Assembly (NCBI GenBank): GCA_014728295.1
Contig: WJLW01000015.1
Span: forward strand, 62,001 to 126,000
Length of the DNA stretch: 64,000 bases
From: Chitinivibrionales bacterium
Lineage (GTDB): Bacteria > Fibrobacterota > Chitinivibrionia > Chitinivibrionales > WJKA01
Direction of reading: 5' to 3'
Of the stretch, positions 38,607 to 47,363 are shown in pieces (within the stretch, counting starts at the first letter, position 1; the number at the start of each line of letters is the position of its first letter). Both the position numbers and the translations under genes were made by a program. The notes under the pieces are model-generated. The model did no database searches and had not been told where the DNA came from. It worked only from the letters and a program-made list of their open reading frames with translations.

Positions 38607-39720
38607 CAAACCAATGGTGACACCGATTGTCAACGCCGTCAACTATCATTACAAATCATTCGAAGTCCTGCGGCAGATCACCGACGGGGTGATTGACGGC
38701 TACACGTACCACCGGGACGACAATCCCACCGTGCGTAATGTCGAAACGATCATCGCTCAAATGGAGCAAGCGCAAGATTGCATTATCTGCACGTCCGGCA
38801 TGGCTGCCTGTTCGCTGATATACTTTACGTACCTGAGTAAGGGCGATCATATCATCCTCTTTCATGATATCTATGGCGCACATTACAAAGTTTCCCTCAT
38901 CCTGGAACGCATGGGTATCGACATCACCTGGCTGGACGCTGACCAGAGTGATAGCATTGCCGACCATATCAACAGCTCGACGCGCATGATTTTCTGTGAA
39001 ACTCCGAGCAATCCCCTCTGCAAAGTCGTTGACATAGCAGAAACTTCGCAAACGGCGCATGCAGCCGGGGCCCTGTTTGTCGTGGATAACACATTTGCCA
39101 CACCATTTCATCAAAATCCGCTCGAACTGGGCGCGGATCTGGTTGTACACAGCGCCACCAAAGCTCTGGGCGGCCACAACGATTTGATGGCAGGCGCCAT
39201 TGCCGGCAGCAAAGACGATTACGAAAAGCTCTGGTTCAGTCGCCAGGCCGTCGGCACAACCCTCGATGCCTATTCGGCGTCTCTGTTGGAGCGCGGCCTG
39301 AAAACATTCGAAATGCGCTCGCAACGTATGTCCGAGAATGCGCTTGCGGTAGCCGAACACCTTAACTCCCGCAAAGAAATTTCACGCCTGTCATACCCGG
39401 GATTGCGCACCGATAGCGGGCATGCAATCGCACACAAGCAGATGAAAAACGGTTACGGCGGCTTGCTCGCTTTTGACGTTGGCGAGTCCGAGGAGGACGC
39501 CAGGCGCTTCATCGGCAATTTGCAGCGGATATACCACGCCGTCAGCCTGGGGGCGACCGAATCGCTGGTTTGCATTCCTTTCCTGACAACCATGCTTTAT
39601 ATGCCCGAAGAACGGCGTACAACATTTGGCGTGCAACGCAATACCGTACGCTTTTCGGCCGGCATTGAAAAAGCTGAGTTGCTGCTGGAGGATATCGACC
39701 AGGCGCTTGACAAAATGTAA
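38578..39720 (+). CDS. Cys/Met metabolism PLP enzyme (cystathionine synthase/lyase or methionine gamma-lyase type)
   Basis: 380 residues, fold-type I trans-sulfuration family. Phosphate-site CTSGMAA, VDNTFATP, PLP-Lys195 in HSATKALGGHND, and the C-terminal VSLGATESL. The family's specificity (gamma-synthase, beta-lyase, gamma-lyase) cannot be fixed here. A lyase would release sulfide, which would fit the neighbouring metal-sulfur cluster genes, but this is inference. The start at 38578 (MTDPLTPYG) overlaps the HD gene by 29 bp. Confidence 0.87.
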   Translation: MTDPLTPYGNKPMVTPIVNAVNYHYKSFEVLRQITDGVIDGYTYHRDDNPTVRNVETIIAQMEQAQDCIICTSGMAACSLIYFTYLSKGDHIILFHDIYGAHYKVSLILERMGIDITWLDADQSDSIADHINSSTRMIFCETPSNPLCKVVDIAETSQTAHAAGALFVVDNTFATPFHQNPLELGADLVVHSATKALGGHNDLMAGAIAGSKDDYEKLWFSRQAVGTTLDAYSASLLERGLKTFEMRSQRMSENALAVAEHLNSRKEISRLSYPGLRTDSGHAIAHKQMKNGYGGLLAFDVGESEEDARRFIGNLQRIYHAVSLGATESLVCIPFLTTMLYMPEERRTTFGVQRNTVRFSAGIEKAELLLEDIDQALDKM

Positions 39721-39755
39721 TATCTGCATATTTTTCTGGATGATTGGGATGCACT

Positions 39756-40796
39756 ATGAAGCGAAAAACAAGCACCCCTGACCTGCACGCCGGTGCACTG
39801 TGCATGCTAATATTGAGCATGTCGGCAGTATCGGCTGCATCAGAGACGGTTTCGGATTTCGACGGCAATGCCTGGCGCAGCAGTCTTTCATTTTCGGATT
39901 CAGCCATCGGCAGGTTGAACACCTTTCCCCAAACGGATGGTTTTTCATTGCGATGCGTCAAAAATGTCGTTTTTGATGCACAGACCGTGGTGGATAGTCT
40001 GGCGATTTCTCTGAGCCGAATATCAACCTACAGCGCGAGTGCCGAAATTGTCAAACGTAATCCCTGCAATGTGCAACGCAGTACAGGTCACTACTGGTAT
40101 CACCAACCGGAATCTGCCATGATAACCATTGGTATCGATACCTTTACCACCCTTGATTCGAGAGGCTGTTCCAGCCTTCTGGAAGGATATTCAATACTGG
40201 TAGCCCCGGTTTTATCCGCCGAACCGGTTTCCAGAATGGTGCAGGCCGGCGCCGAATTGCGGGACAGCACCGGTGATACGGTTGAACTGGTTCTGGAATT
40301 CGACAGTACAACCTATACCTACTGCATCGATACGAAACAGTGGACCGTCGCATCAATACAAAACAACGGCAAAGCCCCGTTCTCTGCTGATTACTATTAC
40401 GATGAGTTTAACGGTATTCCGGTGCTCAGCATGGTTGCGGTTGATGGTGACACATCGCTTGCGCAGGGCGGCTATCGCTTCAGCAGTATTCGCCTGAACG
40501 GACAGCTTGACGTGCACCCGGCATCACGACCCAAGAAGAGTTGCCCGGTTAAAATCAGCTATCATCAGCATATACTCAACCTGACGTTCTCTGCTGATAT
40601 GGTCGGCAGGCGAAATCTGATCATAACCACGTTGTCCGGTCGCGTCCTGTATCATTGCCGACTCCCGCGATACCAGACCGAAATCGCCATTGACATGCTT
40701 TCACACAAGCACGTGATATCCGGCGGAACCTATCTGCTTACCATACAATCCGGAAGCGGCCAACACACCGCACCCACTACCCTGTTGCGACAGTGA
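39756..40796 (+). CDS. Secreted protein with T9SS-like C-terminal tail
   Basis: 346 residues. Signal peptide (LHAGALCMLILSMSAVSAAS). Middle region of beta-strands without recognised catalytic motif (YHQPESAMITIGIDTF, ELVLEFDSTTYTYCID), like a carbohydrate-binding or jelly-roll fold. The last ~75 residues (RRNLIITTLSGRVLYHCRLP, GGTYLLTIQSG) match the type IX sorting-domain pattern. It overlaps the next gene by 4 bp and begins a three-gene envelope operon. Function unknown. Confidence 0.65.
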   Translation: MKRKTSTPDLHAGALCMLILSMSAVSAASETVSDFDGNAWRSSLSFSDSAIGRLNTFPQTDGFSLRCVKNVVFDAQTVVDSLAISLSRISTYSASAEIVKRNPCNVQRSTGHYWYHQPESAMITIGIDTFTTLDSRGCSSLLEGYSILVAPVLSAEPVSRMVQAGAELRDSTGDTVELVLEFDSTTYTYCIDTKQWTVASIQNNGKAPFSADYYYDEFNGIPVLSMVAVDGDTSLAQGGYRFSSIRLNGQLDVHPASRPKKSCPVKISYHQHILNLTFSADMVGRRNLIITTLSGRVLYHCRLPRYQTEIAIDMLSHKHVISGGTYLLTIQSGSGQHTAPTTLLRQ

Positions 40797-41695
40797 GAAA
40801 AAGTATGCGCGTAACCGCAATTATTGCTATCAGCGCCGTGATCATCTTTTGGCCCGCAGGAGCGCATGCGTCCAGTTGGGCGCAGATCAGCCAGAAATTC
40901 CGCAGTTGCGAAAGCAAATTCAAGCGGTGCGAACGTCACTATGCGGCGTTTACCTCGCAACTTCGACGGGTCACTACGCTGCAGCGCTCCGCCGGCGCCG
41001 CATCACGCTCACAGCAGGACGAGCTTCTCCAGAGCATTGACGCCAAAGACACGTATTTCAAAAACCGTATCGATCGCATTGCGCGCATGTCGAAAAAAAT
41101 CGGCAAAGATATTCGCACCGGCAGTTCATCCGGTTCGAGCTGTCCCAATTGCATTGTTTCAAGTGTAAACCTTTACTGTCGTCAATGCGAATCTCTTTTT
41201 GGCGATCTTAATGAAATCTCGGCGCAGCTTCGGCGCAAAGAAAATAAGCTTGTGCGTGATCGCAATGCGGCTGCGTTAATTGCCCGCAACGATAATATAT
41301 TGCAACAAGCCGCCCCGCAGACTGCATCATCAGTTTCCGCAACGAGCCTGGAGGAAGCACGCGCAAAACAAAAGCTTGCAAAAAAGAAGCTGGCTGCCGG
41401 CAAACGCCGGGAAGCAATGACGCTGGCGCTGGATGCTCAGGCGCTGTTGGACGCGGTATATGCCGACGCCCCTTCGCAAACAGAAGAGTTAGAAGCGCTT
41501 CTTGACCGGGGAAAAGTGCTGTGCGCGACATCAGACAGTAAGACGGCAGGCACAGTCTACGAAAAAGCCGTGCAGCATTATGAAAAGTACCGGTGGCTGG
41601 CATCTGAGAATAAAACGCACGAAGCCGCCCAGGAAAAAGCCATTGCCCGCCAACTCATAAAACAGGCCATTCAACTGGCAACCCGCCAAAAGTAG
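40793..41695 (+). CDS. Exported coiled-coil protein
   Basis: 300 residues (GTG at 40793, or ATG at 40805). Signal peptide (VTAIIAISAVIIFWPAGAHA), then long helical, charged segments with two Cys pairs (SCPNCIV, YCRQCESLF) at ~120-140, and a C-terminal helical repeat region (AKQKLAKKKLAAGKRREAMTLALDAQALL) like a TPR-type or spectrin-like bundle. No family recognised. Translationally coupled (4-bp overlap) to the T9SS-tail protein and 10 bp before the barrel-like protein, so it may bridge them in the periplasm. Confidence 0.6.
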   Translation: MRKSMRVTAIIAISAVIIFWPAGAHASSWAQISQKFRSCESKFKRCERHYAAFTSQLRRVTTLQRSAGAASRSQQDELLQSIDAKDTYFKNRIDRIARMSKKIGKDIRTGSSSGSSCPNCIVSSVNLYCRQCESLFGDLNEISAQLRRKENKLVRDRNAAALIARNDNILQQAAPQTASSVSATSLEEARAKQKLAKKKLAAGKRREAMTLALDAQALLDAVYADAPSQTEELEALLDRGKVLCATSDSKTAGTVYEKAVQHYEKYRWLASENKTHEAAQEKAIARQLIKQAIQLATRQK

Positions 41696-41705
41696 TTATT
41701 TACTC

Positions 41706-43400
41706 ATGAAGAAAGCGATTGCAGCGGCACTACTGCCGGTATTATTGTGTGGGGTGACATTTGCAGATGCTCCCGCATCTTCGGATTCTGTCACGTACCG
41801 GCGCGCGAAGCAGGAGTTGCTCAGGCTCGATAGTGCAGGATATGCAACCTTTATCGCCGCTGCCGACGAACTGGCGCAATTAGGTCTTTACCCACAGGCT
41901 GTGCAGCTCTTGTCGGCGCAGAAGGTCGAAGTGGGGGGCGATAGTTCCCGTGCCCCGCACGACTCGGTACAACCGCTGCGCTGGAGGATACAAACCGGCG
42001 GTGAGTACCTTGACTACAACGATCCCCAAACGCGGCGGGACAAAAATGAAATTATTGATCCGCACCTGCTTGACGATCAACGCGGGTATGGGTCTGTTGC
42101 TGCAACGTGGAGACCGGCGACAGGACCGGCAGGCCTGATCCGGCCGGAAATAGAGCTCTCCTCCCGCAATGCCCTTGGAAAGCTCAGCGTTTGTGCACTT
42201 TTGCTGGACAGCCTGCTTGTTTGTGACCTTGAAGGATCAGCCGAAAAGCGATTCTGGCACGATGTATACGACACCGTGATCACACCACGCGGCAATTCCT
42301 CTCTAAAAATTGTCGACAGCAAATTTGTCGGCGACAGGCGCGATGCGCTGGATGTTGTCTCAGGAGGAGCGCAGGTAACCATAACGAATCGCAATCGACA
42401 TCGGCGCGTCACGTTGTCTCTGCCGTTGCGCATCGCGGCACGGCATTACCGCTCGGGCAAGCCGCCGTTTACCTCCTTTGCTGAGTATGGCGTTATGCCG
42501 GAAATCACCCTGGCAACTCGAGACTATACACAAACAGTCTTGCTGCAATGCGAGGCAAACTACGCGGATTTTGCCACGATTACCCTTGAAAATGCCCGGC
42601 GGGATACTGCGGACAGGCTCATCATACGCCCGGAGATTTCGCACGCTGTATGGCGCGATGCGTATTCGCTTGACTCACGCTTTTCATACCTTTACGAAAA
42701 TTATCGGCAGGCCGACTTCCCGCAGAGCTGGGGCAGTGTTTCGCTGGAATCGAAATTCGGCCATCGATTGCTCCAACGGATGCACCCTTCATTTGCCGTC
42801 GCGTATCGCCACGAGAATTCACGGCGCGTGCACAATCCGGCGTGGCGTGAAATTACCGGTCTGGTGGTCAATTCCGTCAATCCGATCACCAATGATACCA
42901 TCTACGACACGACCTTCGCCGACAAAACACAGAAGCTGGATTATCTGGTGCACGGGGACTACGTCAAGCTCGTTCCATCCGTGTCACTTGAAATAGTAAA
43001 AATACTGTCAAGCAACCTGAGCTTTGCCTACGAGGAATCCTGGCAAACCGATTTTCGCTTGCGCCGGCAATTAGCCCCTACCGGCAAGGACACGATCCTC
43101 TGGCAGGATTATCTGGGCGAAGCGTTGCGCTCGTATGAGCCTGAAATCGGCCTGAGACTGAAACGTGCCGCGATAACGGCATCGCTGAGTAGCGCATACC
43201 GGTTCACCACGTCCAAAAAGCAGGGAAAATACGATTATGACCAGCGCTCGGCCTGGCGCTTTAGCGCAGATATCAATTTCCAGCCGCGTAAATGGTTGTC
43301 TTGCTTTGCGATATTCGACGGAGAATTCAGCCGTTATGATCAACAACGTACAACACAATCGAATATTTCTCTATCCGGCGCAATCGCCGCTTCGTTTTAA
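41706..43400 (+). CDS. Putative outer-membrane beta-barrel protein
   Basis: 564 residues. Signal peptide (AAALLPVLLCGVTFADA), a ~80-residue helical N-terminal part, then from ~95 alternating amphipathic strands (VSLPLRIAARHYRSG, LEIVKILSSNLSFAYEESW, ITASLSSAYRFTTS) that end in ISLSGAIAASF with a terminal Phe, as in BAM-assembled barrels. No family recognised. Last gene of the three-gene operon; the set could be a secretion or surface-assembly unit. Confidence 0.6.
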   Translation: MKKAIAAALLPVLLCGVTFADAPASSDSVTYRRAKQELLRLDSAGYATFIAAADELAQLGLYPQAVQLLSAQKVEVGGDSSRAPHDSVQPLRWRIQTGGEYLDYNDPQTRRDKNEIIDPHLLDDQRGYGSVAATWRPATGPAGLIRPEIELSSRNALGKLSVCALLLDSLLVCDLEGSAEKRFWHDVYDTVITPRGNSSLKIVDSKFVGDRRDALDVVSGGAQVTITNRNRHRRVTLSLPLRIAARHYRSGKPPFTSFAEYGVMPEITLATRDYTQTVLLQCEANYADFATITLENARRDTADRLIIRPEISHAVWRDAYSLDSRFSYLYENYRQADFPQSWGSVSLESKFGHRLLQRMHPSFAVAYRHENSRRVHNPAWREITGLVVNSVNPITNDTIYDTTFADKTQKLDYLVHGDYVKLVPSVSLEIVKILSSNLSFAYEESWQTDFRLRRQLAPTGKDTILWQDYLGEALRSYEPEIGLRLKRAAITASLSSAYRFTTSKKQGKYDYDQRSAWRFSADINFQPRKWLSCFAIFDGEFSRYDQQRTTQSNISLSGAIAASF

Positions 43401-43561
43401 GCGAGGAATCGCCCGGCTCTAATTTGAACCAAGTATGCAATGCCTTGTCTGAGCGCCTGCAAATATGCTAATTTTAAACAATTTAATTTTTCCTTGTTTC
43501 AGGGAATGCAAATTTACTATCTTATCCGTAAACTTAAAACACTCTTTTTCAGGGAACTATC

Positions 43562-44410
43562 ATGAGCGTAATGCCCTCGATTGATTCGAATGAAACAATT
43601 GCCCGCTATATGAAAGAAATTGCGGGGTGCAAACCGTTATCCGCAGCCGAAGAACAGCGCCTTTCTCGAGAAATCCAGAAAGGCAGCAAAACAGCGTTGG
43701 CAACGCTGGTGAAGGCCAATCTGCGATTTGTTGTCAGTGTTGCCCGGCAATACCAGAAGCAGGGTGTAGAGCTTGCCGATTTAATAAATGAAGGCAATAT
43801 GGGCCTTATTCGCGCCGCAAAGAAATTCGATCCCAACAAAAATTTCAAGTTTATCTCATATGCGGTCTGGTGGATCCGCCAGGGAATTCTGCAGGCACTG
43901 GCTCATCAATCAAGAATTACCAAAATCCCCTCAAATAAAGTGCTGATGATCTCCAAAATTGACAAGGTCAAGGCAAAAATCGAACAGAAACTGCTGCATA
44001 AGCCGGACTACCATGAAATTGCCCGCGAGTTGAATACGCCCGAAAAGACAATCAAAGAGATTATGGCAATTGCCAACCGGCACGCCTCCCTCGATGCAGA
44101 AGTCAATCCCAACGGGACTATACGCCATATCGATTTGCTGCAGGACCGCTCCAAGCCCGTCGATTCGCTGATTTTTGACAACGGCCTGCGCGAAGCAGTT
44201 CGGAAATCTCTCTCCAAGCTCGAGGAACGGGAGATGGAAATCATCAAGATGTATTACGGCATCGACTACGAAGTCCAGCATACGCTTGATGAAATTGCCG
44301 CCTCTTTTAATATCACCCGGGAACGCGTCCGACAGGTTAAGCAGAAAGCGCTGGGTTACCTTCGCAACAGCAAGCGCATGCAGCATTTGCAAAAGGAATT
44401 TGCTGTGTAA
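43562..44410 (+). CDS. RNA polymerase sigma factor, primary-like (sigma-70 groups 1/2)
   Basis: 282 residues. Region 1.2 (IARYMKEIAGCKPLSAAEEQ), 2.1-2.4 (NLRFVVSVARQYQKQGVELADLINEGNMGLIRAAKKFD, FISYAVWWIRQGILQAL), region 3 (HEIARELN) and 4.2 (TLDEIAASFNITRERVRQVKQKAL). No region 1.1 and no non-conserved insert, as in the ~285-residue primary sigma of Bacteroidota. It could be a primary or a group 2 factor; its isolated position after a secreted-protein operon favours an alternative one. SD AGGGAA. Confidence 0.88.
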   Translation: MSVMPSIDSNETIARYMKEIAGCKPLSAAEEQRLSREIQKGSKTALATLVKANLRFVVSVARQYQKQGVELADLINEGNMGLIRAAKKFDPNKNFKFISYAVWWIRQGILQALAHQSRITKIPSNKVLMISKIDKVKAKIEQKLLHKPDYHEIARELNTPEKTIKEIMAIANRHASLDAEVNPNGTIRHIDLLQDRSKPVDSLIFDNGLREAVRKSLSKLEEREMEIIKMYYGIDYEVQHTLDEIAASFNITRERVRQVKQKALGYLRNSKRMQHLQKEFAV

Positions 44411-44454
44411 ATCAATCACCCCGGCAGCCTCATACCCACAGCTTTTGCCGTGCA

Positions 44455-45807
44455 TCACCGTTGCGCATCTTCCCGCCGCATCTGCCGGGATATGGCGTAC
44501 TTTTTCATTTTGCGATAAAGCGATGTACGATGAATGCGTAATTCCCGGGCGGTTTCCTGATAATTCCAGCCGTTGCGTTCGAGCGCGTTGAGTATAAACG
44601 ACGACTCGACTGATTTGAAATCAACGGTATTTTCGTGCTGATCGGGCGTTCGCTGGACATGCCGAATAGTATCGGGAAGATGCTGCAATTCGATATATCC
44701 CTTCGGGCAAATAACGAAAGCGTATTCAACAGCATTTTCCAGCTCGCGAACATTGCCCGGATAATCATACGCCATGAGCGCGGCAAGCGCTTCGTCGTGT
44801 AGTCCCCTGATGCGCTTCTTTTGTTTGACATTAAGCCTGCGAATGAAATAATCGGCCAACACCGGAATGTCGTCGCGGCGGTCTTTGAGCTGCGGGATTG
44901 TAAGATTAATGACATTGAGCCGGTAATACAAATCTTTGCGAAAGGCGCCCTGCTCCGTCTCCTTGAGCAAATCTTTGTTGGTAGCCGCGATAATGCGCAC
45001 ATCGGCATGCCTGGTAGCATCACTTCCCACCGGCTCGTAGGTCTTGTCCTGCAATACACGTAGCAGTTTGATTTGCATTGCCGTGCTGGTTTCACCGATT
45101 TCATCCAGAAATATGGTCCCGCCCTCGGCTTTGGCGAACCTTCCCCGGCGATCGAATTTTGCGTCGGTAAAGGCCCCGGCCTTGTGACCGAATAATTCCG
45201 CTTCGAGCAGATTATCAGGAAGTGCGCCACAGTTAACGGCAACAAACGGTTTGCCGCTGCGCATGCTCAACGAGTGCAATGCCCGCGCAAAAAGCTCCTT
45301 GCCGGTACCGGTCTCACCACCCAGCAATACGGTTGAATTGCTGACGGCAATTGTCGGCAGTTTGGCAAACAATTGCTGCATCGAGCGATTGATGCTGACG
45401 ATATTGTAATAAGATGCCGCACCGCTTTGCGATGGTTCGTACGAAGTATCATGCGATAAGTCCCGGAACGTTTCAATTGCGCCGCCGACACTTCCGTCCT
45501 CGCTCGTTAGGAGTGAAGTCGCAATGGATATGGTTTTTTGCTGTCCCGATGCAGATACGATACGCACCACTCGCTCGAAGCTCTTCTCACCGGATACAAT
45601 CATCTTTTCGAGCGGACAATCTCCGGCACAGCACTCCGAGCGCAATATCTCAGAACAGGGTTTATGTAATGCCGATTTGCGGTCTACCTCGATTATCTGC
45701 TCCGCACTGCGGTTAAAGAAAACGATATGCTTGTCTTTGTCAACCGCCATGATACCTTCGGGGATGGCGTCGAGCAGTGCGCCGAGTCGTTTGGATGACC
45801 AGTTCAT
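44455..45807 (-). CDS. PAS-containing sigma-54-dependent transcriptional activator
   Basis: 450 residues. PAS at ~5-110 with a Cys-rich loop (KPCSEILRSECCAGDCPLEK). AAA+ domain with Walker A (GETGTGKELFARAL), Walker B (GGTIFLDEIGE) and the sigma-54 loop GAFTDA, a variant of GAFTGA. The C-terminal FIS-type HTH is WNYQETARELRIHRTSLYRKMKK. The start at 45807 (MNWSSKRL) lacks a clear SD; longer starts exist. Divergent from the NifX-like genes, with two palindromes between. In Desulfovibrio a sigma-54 activator likewise controls the two ORP operons, so this is the likely master regulator. Confidence 0.88.
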   Translation of the reverse strand: MNWSSKRLGALLDAIPEGIMAVDKDKHIVFFNRSAEQIIEVDRKSALHKPCSEILRSECCAGDCPLEKMIVSGEKSFERVVRIVSASGQQKTISIATSLLTSEDGSVGGAIETFRDLSHDTSYEPSQSGAASYYNIVSINRSMQQLFAKLPTIAVSNSTVLLGGETGTGKELFARALHSLSMRSGKPFVAVNCGALPDNLLEAELFGHKAGAFTDAKFDRRGRFAKAEGGTIFLDEIGETSTAMQIKLLRVLQDKTYEPVGSDATRHADVRIIAATNKDLLKETEQGAFRKDLYYRLNVINLTIPQLKDRRDDIPVLADYFIRRLNVKQKKRIRGLHDEALAALMAYDYPGNVRELENAVEYAFVICPKGYIELQHLPDTIRHVQRTPDQHENTVDFKSVESSFILNALERNGWNYQETARELRIHRTSLYRKMKKYAISRQMRREDAQR

Positions 45808-45851
45808 AGGAGGGTATCCCTGAATCGAAATACGTGATTCTCTAAAATACA

Positions 45852-45869
45852 TGATGCGATTTCGCATCT
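45852..45869. promoter_or_regulatory. Operator site B1 (TGATGC-N6-GCATCT)
   Basis: Inverted repeat centred 33 bp from B2, three helical turns, in the divergent region between the activator and the NifX-like genes, about 140 bp from the -24-like element at 46000. This is the usual upstream-activator position. Confidence 0.6.
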
Positions 45870-45884
45870 CAAAGATGACCGAAG

Positions 45885-45902
45885 TGATGCGCAAATGCAT
45901 CA
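45885..45902. promoter_or_regulatory. Operator site B2 (TGATGC-N6-GCATCA)
   Basis: Perfect inverted repeat with hexamer arms and a 6-nt spacer. Same motif as B1 and as sites A1/A2 upstream of arm A. Confidence 0.65.
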
Positions 45903-45999
45903 CAGAGGATTCTGCAGTACGAAAGCAACCAGCATGAGCAACAACGTTCAAGTTTATATCTTATTGATTTTATGCAGCTTAGATGAGGGACAGAAAAAC

Positions 46000-46015
46000 C
46001 GGCCTTTGATTTGCG
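46000..46015 (+). promoter_or_regulatory. Sigma-54-like promoter element (CGGC-N7-TTTGC)
   Basis: GG at 46001-46002 and GC at 46013-46014 are 10 nt apart, with TTGC at the -12 part. It lies downstream of sites B1/B2. The predicted start near 46026 is only ~3 nt before the ATG at 46029, so the transcript would be nearly leaderless; this weakens the call. Confidence 0.4.
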
Positions 46016-46028
46016 TGGCAAGAAAGGC

Positions 46029-46403
46029 ATGAAAGTTGGCATTCCAGTTGATGGTGAACGGGTGCATGCTACGCTCGATTTTGCAGAAAACGTGCTTATT
46101 TCCGAATGCAAAGCCAGCAAAGTGGTCTCAACGAGACCGGTTCATCTGGATTCACCCTTTCCTCCTCTACGTGTGACGCAATTAACCCAATGCGGTGTGC
46201 AACTGGTGATTTGCGGAGGAATTTCCAATGCACTGCTGACTATGCTGATTCACTGCAATATTGAAGTAATTCCAAATGTCAACGGATCCCTGCAAGAGGT
46301 TATGCGTGCCTATCTGGCCGGCAATTTCGACAAGCGTCGCAGAATCGGCGGTTGCTGCTCACATCAACGGCGTCGCAAACGCCGGCGAGGGTTTTTATCG
46401 TGA
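46029..46403 (+). CDS. NifX/NifB-family dinitrogenase-cofactor (ORP-like) protein 1
   Basis: 124 residues. MKVGIPVDGERVHATLDFAENVLISE is the typical N-terminus of the NifX/NafY-like COG1433 fold, and VQLVICGGISNALLTMLIHCNIEVI the central strand-helix. The C-terminus is unusual: a Cys pair and a run of basic residues (KRRRIGGCCSHQRRRKRRRG). COG1433 proteins bind or carry Fe-S-Mo type clusters; the orange protein of Desulfovibrio is one. ATG 46029 fits the family start; it has no clear SD. First gene of arm B. Confidence 0.8.
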   Translation: MKVGIPVDGERVHATLDFAENVLISECKASKVVSTRPVHLDSPFPPLRVTQLTQCGVQLVICGGISNALLTMLIHCNIEVIPNVNGSLQEVMRAYLAGNFDKRRRIGGCCSHQRRRKRRRGFLS

Positions 46404-46503
46404 TGCTTTTTACGATATCCGCCGGCATAATGCGGTGCAATCCCCACGTCGCTTTTCCGGTCACTTATACTGGGGAGGGAGGAAATCTATTAGCTACTTG
46501 CAC

Positions 46504-46935
46504 ATGAATCACTATCAAAAAACATTCACACGTATGCAGCGTGATCACCACAGCAAGTGCATTTTCAATTCGGTGAATAAGAGTATCGGCACATCACTGC
46601 GCACAGCATTCGATGATGAAGGCCGCCTAAACGGTACGTTTTTTTGTCACGAAGCATACCAGGGATATGATGAAATGCTGCACGGCGGGGTCATCTCGGC
46701 GGTGGCGGACGCCGTCATGGCCAAATGCCTGATGGGACACGGGGTGCTGGGCTACACCTACAAACTGAATGTACGCTTCATCAAGCCGGTCACAATAAAC
46801 AATCCGCTCGCAATTAGCTGCTACATCGATAAAGTACATTACAACAAGCTGTTTCGGATGAAAGCAAGTATGTCACAAAACGGAAGCGACCAGATGCACA
46901 TACGTGCCGACGGAGATTTCTTCAAAGTCAATTGA
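46504..46935 (+). CDS. PaaI-like hotdog thioesterase
   Basis: 143 residues from ATG 46504. Hotdog motif MLHGGVISAVADAVMAKCLMGHG, then YTYKLNVRFIKPVTINNPLAISCYID, typical of acyl-CoA thioesterases of the PaaI group. A GGAGG-rich stretch lies ~20 nt upstream, so a TTG at 46498 or a rare ATT a few codons earlier could also be the start. It sits between NifX-like genes; thioesterase genes are not an obvious part of ORP clusters, so its role there is unclear. Confidence 0.75.
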   Translation: MNHYQKTFTRMQRDHHSKCIFNSVNKSIGTSLRTAFDDEGRLNGTFFCHEAYQGYDEMLHGGVISAVADAVMAKCLMGHGVLGYTYKLNVRFIKPVTINNPLAISCYIDKVHYNKLFRMKASMSQNGSDQMHIRADGDFFKVN

Positions 46936-46946
46936 AAGGGAAACCC

Positions 46947-47306
46947 ATGAAAATTGCACTGACCAGTAAAGGCAAAACGCTTGATGATCAGATCGATCCG
47001 CGTTTTGGGCGAGCAGCCTGGTTCATCGTGTATGACACCGAAACGAATGAATCATCGGTGCTGCCCAACGAACAAAACGTGACGGCGGCCCAAGGAGCCG
47101 GGATTCAGGCGGCGCAGACGATCGCTTCCTCCGGAGCTACCGTCCTGGTCACCGGTAATTGTGGCCCAAAAGCATTTACCGCCCTGCAAGCAGCAGACGT
47201 ATCGGTATTCAGCGGAGTTGCGGCAACGTGCAAGGAAGCAATTGAATCGTTGCGACGTGGTGATATGTCACCCGCCGAGGGAGCATCAGTAGAAGGACAC
47301 TGGTAA
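46947..47306 (+). CDS. NifX/NifB-family (ORP-like) protein 2
   Basis: 119 residues. MKIALTSKGKTLDDQIDPRFGRAAWFIVYDTET and TVLVTGNCGPKAFTALQAADVSVFSG are the hallmarks of COG1433, including the GNCGPKA turn. This is the closest match in the window to the orange protein type, which carries a metal-sulfur cluster. The start has AAAGGG 7 nt upstream; it lies 11 bp after the hotdog gene and 57 bp before the third NifX-like gene. Confidence 0.85.
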   Translation: MKIALTSKGKTLDDQIDPRFGRAAWFIVYDTETNESSVLPNEQNVTAAQGAGIQAAQTIASSGATVLVTGNCGPKAFTALQAADVSVFSGVAATCKEAIESLRRGDMSPAEGASVEGHW

Positions 47307-47363
47307 CGACACCCAATACCAGTCATCCAATATATCAAACACACTTAATCGAGGAGCAATCAG

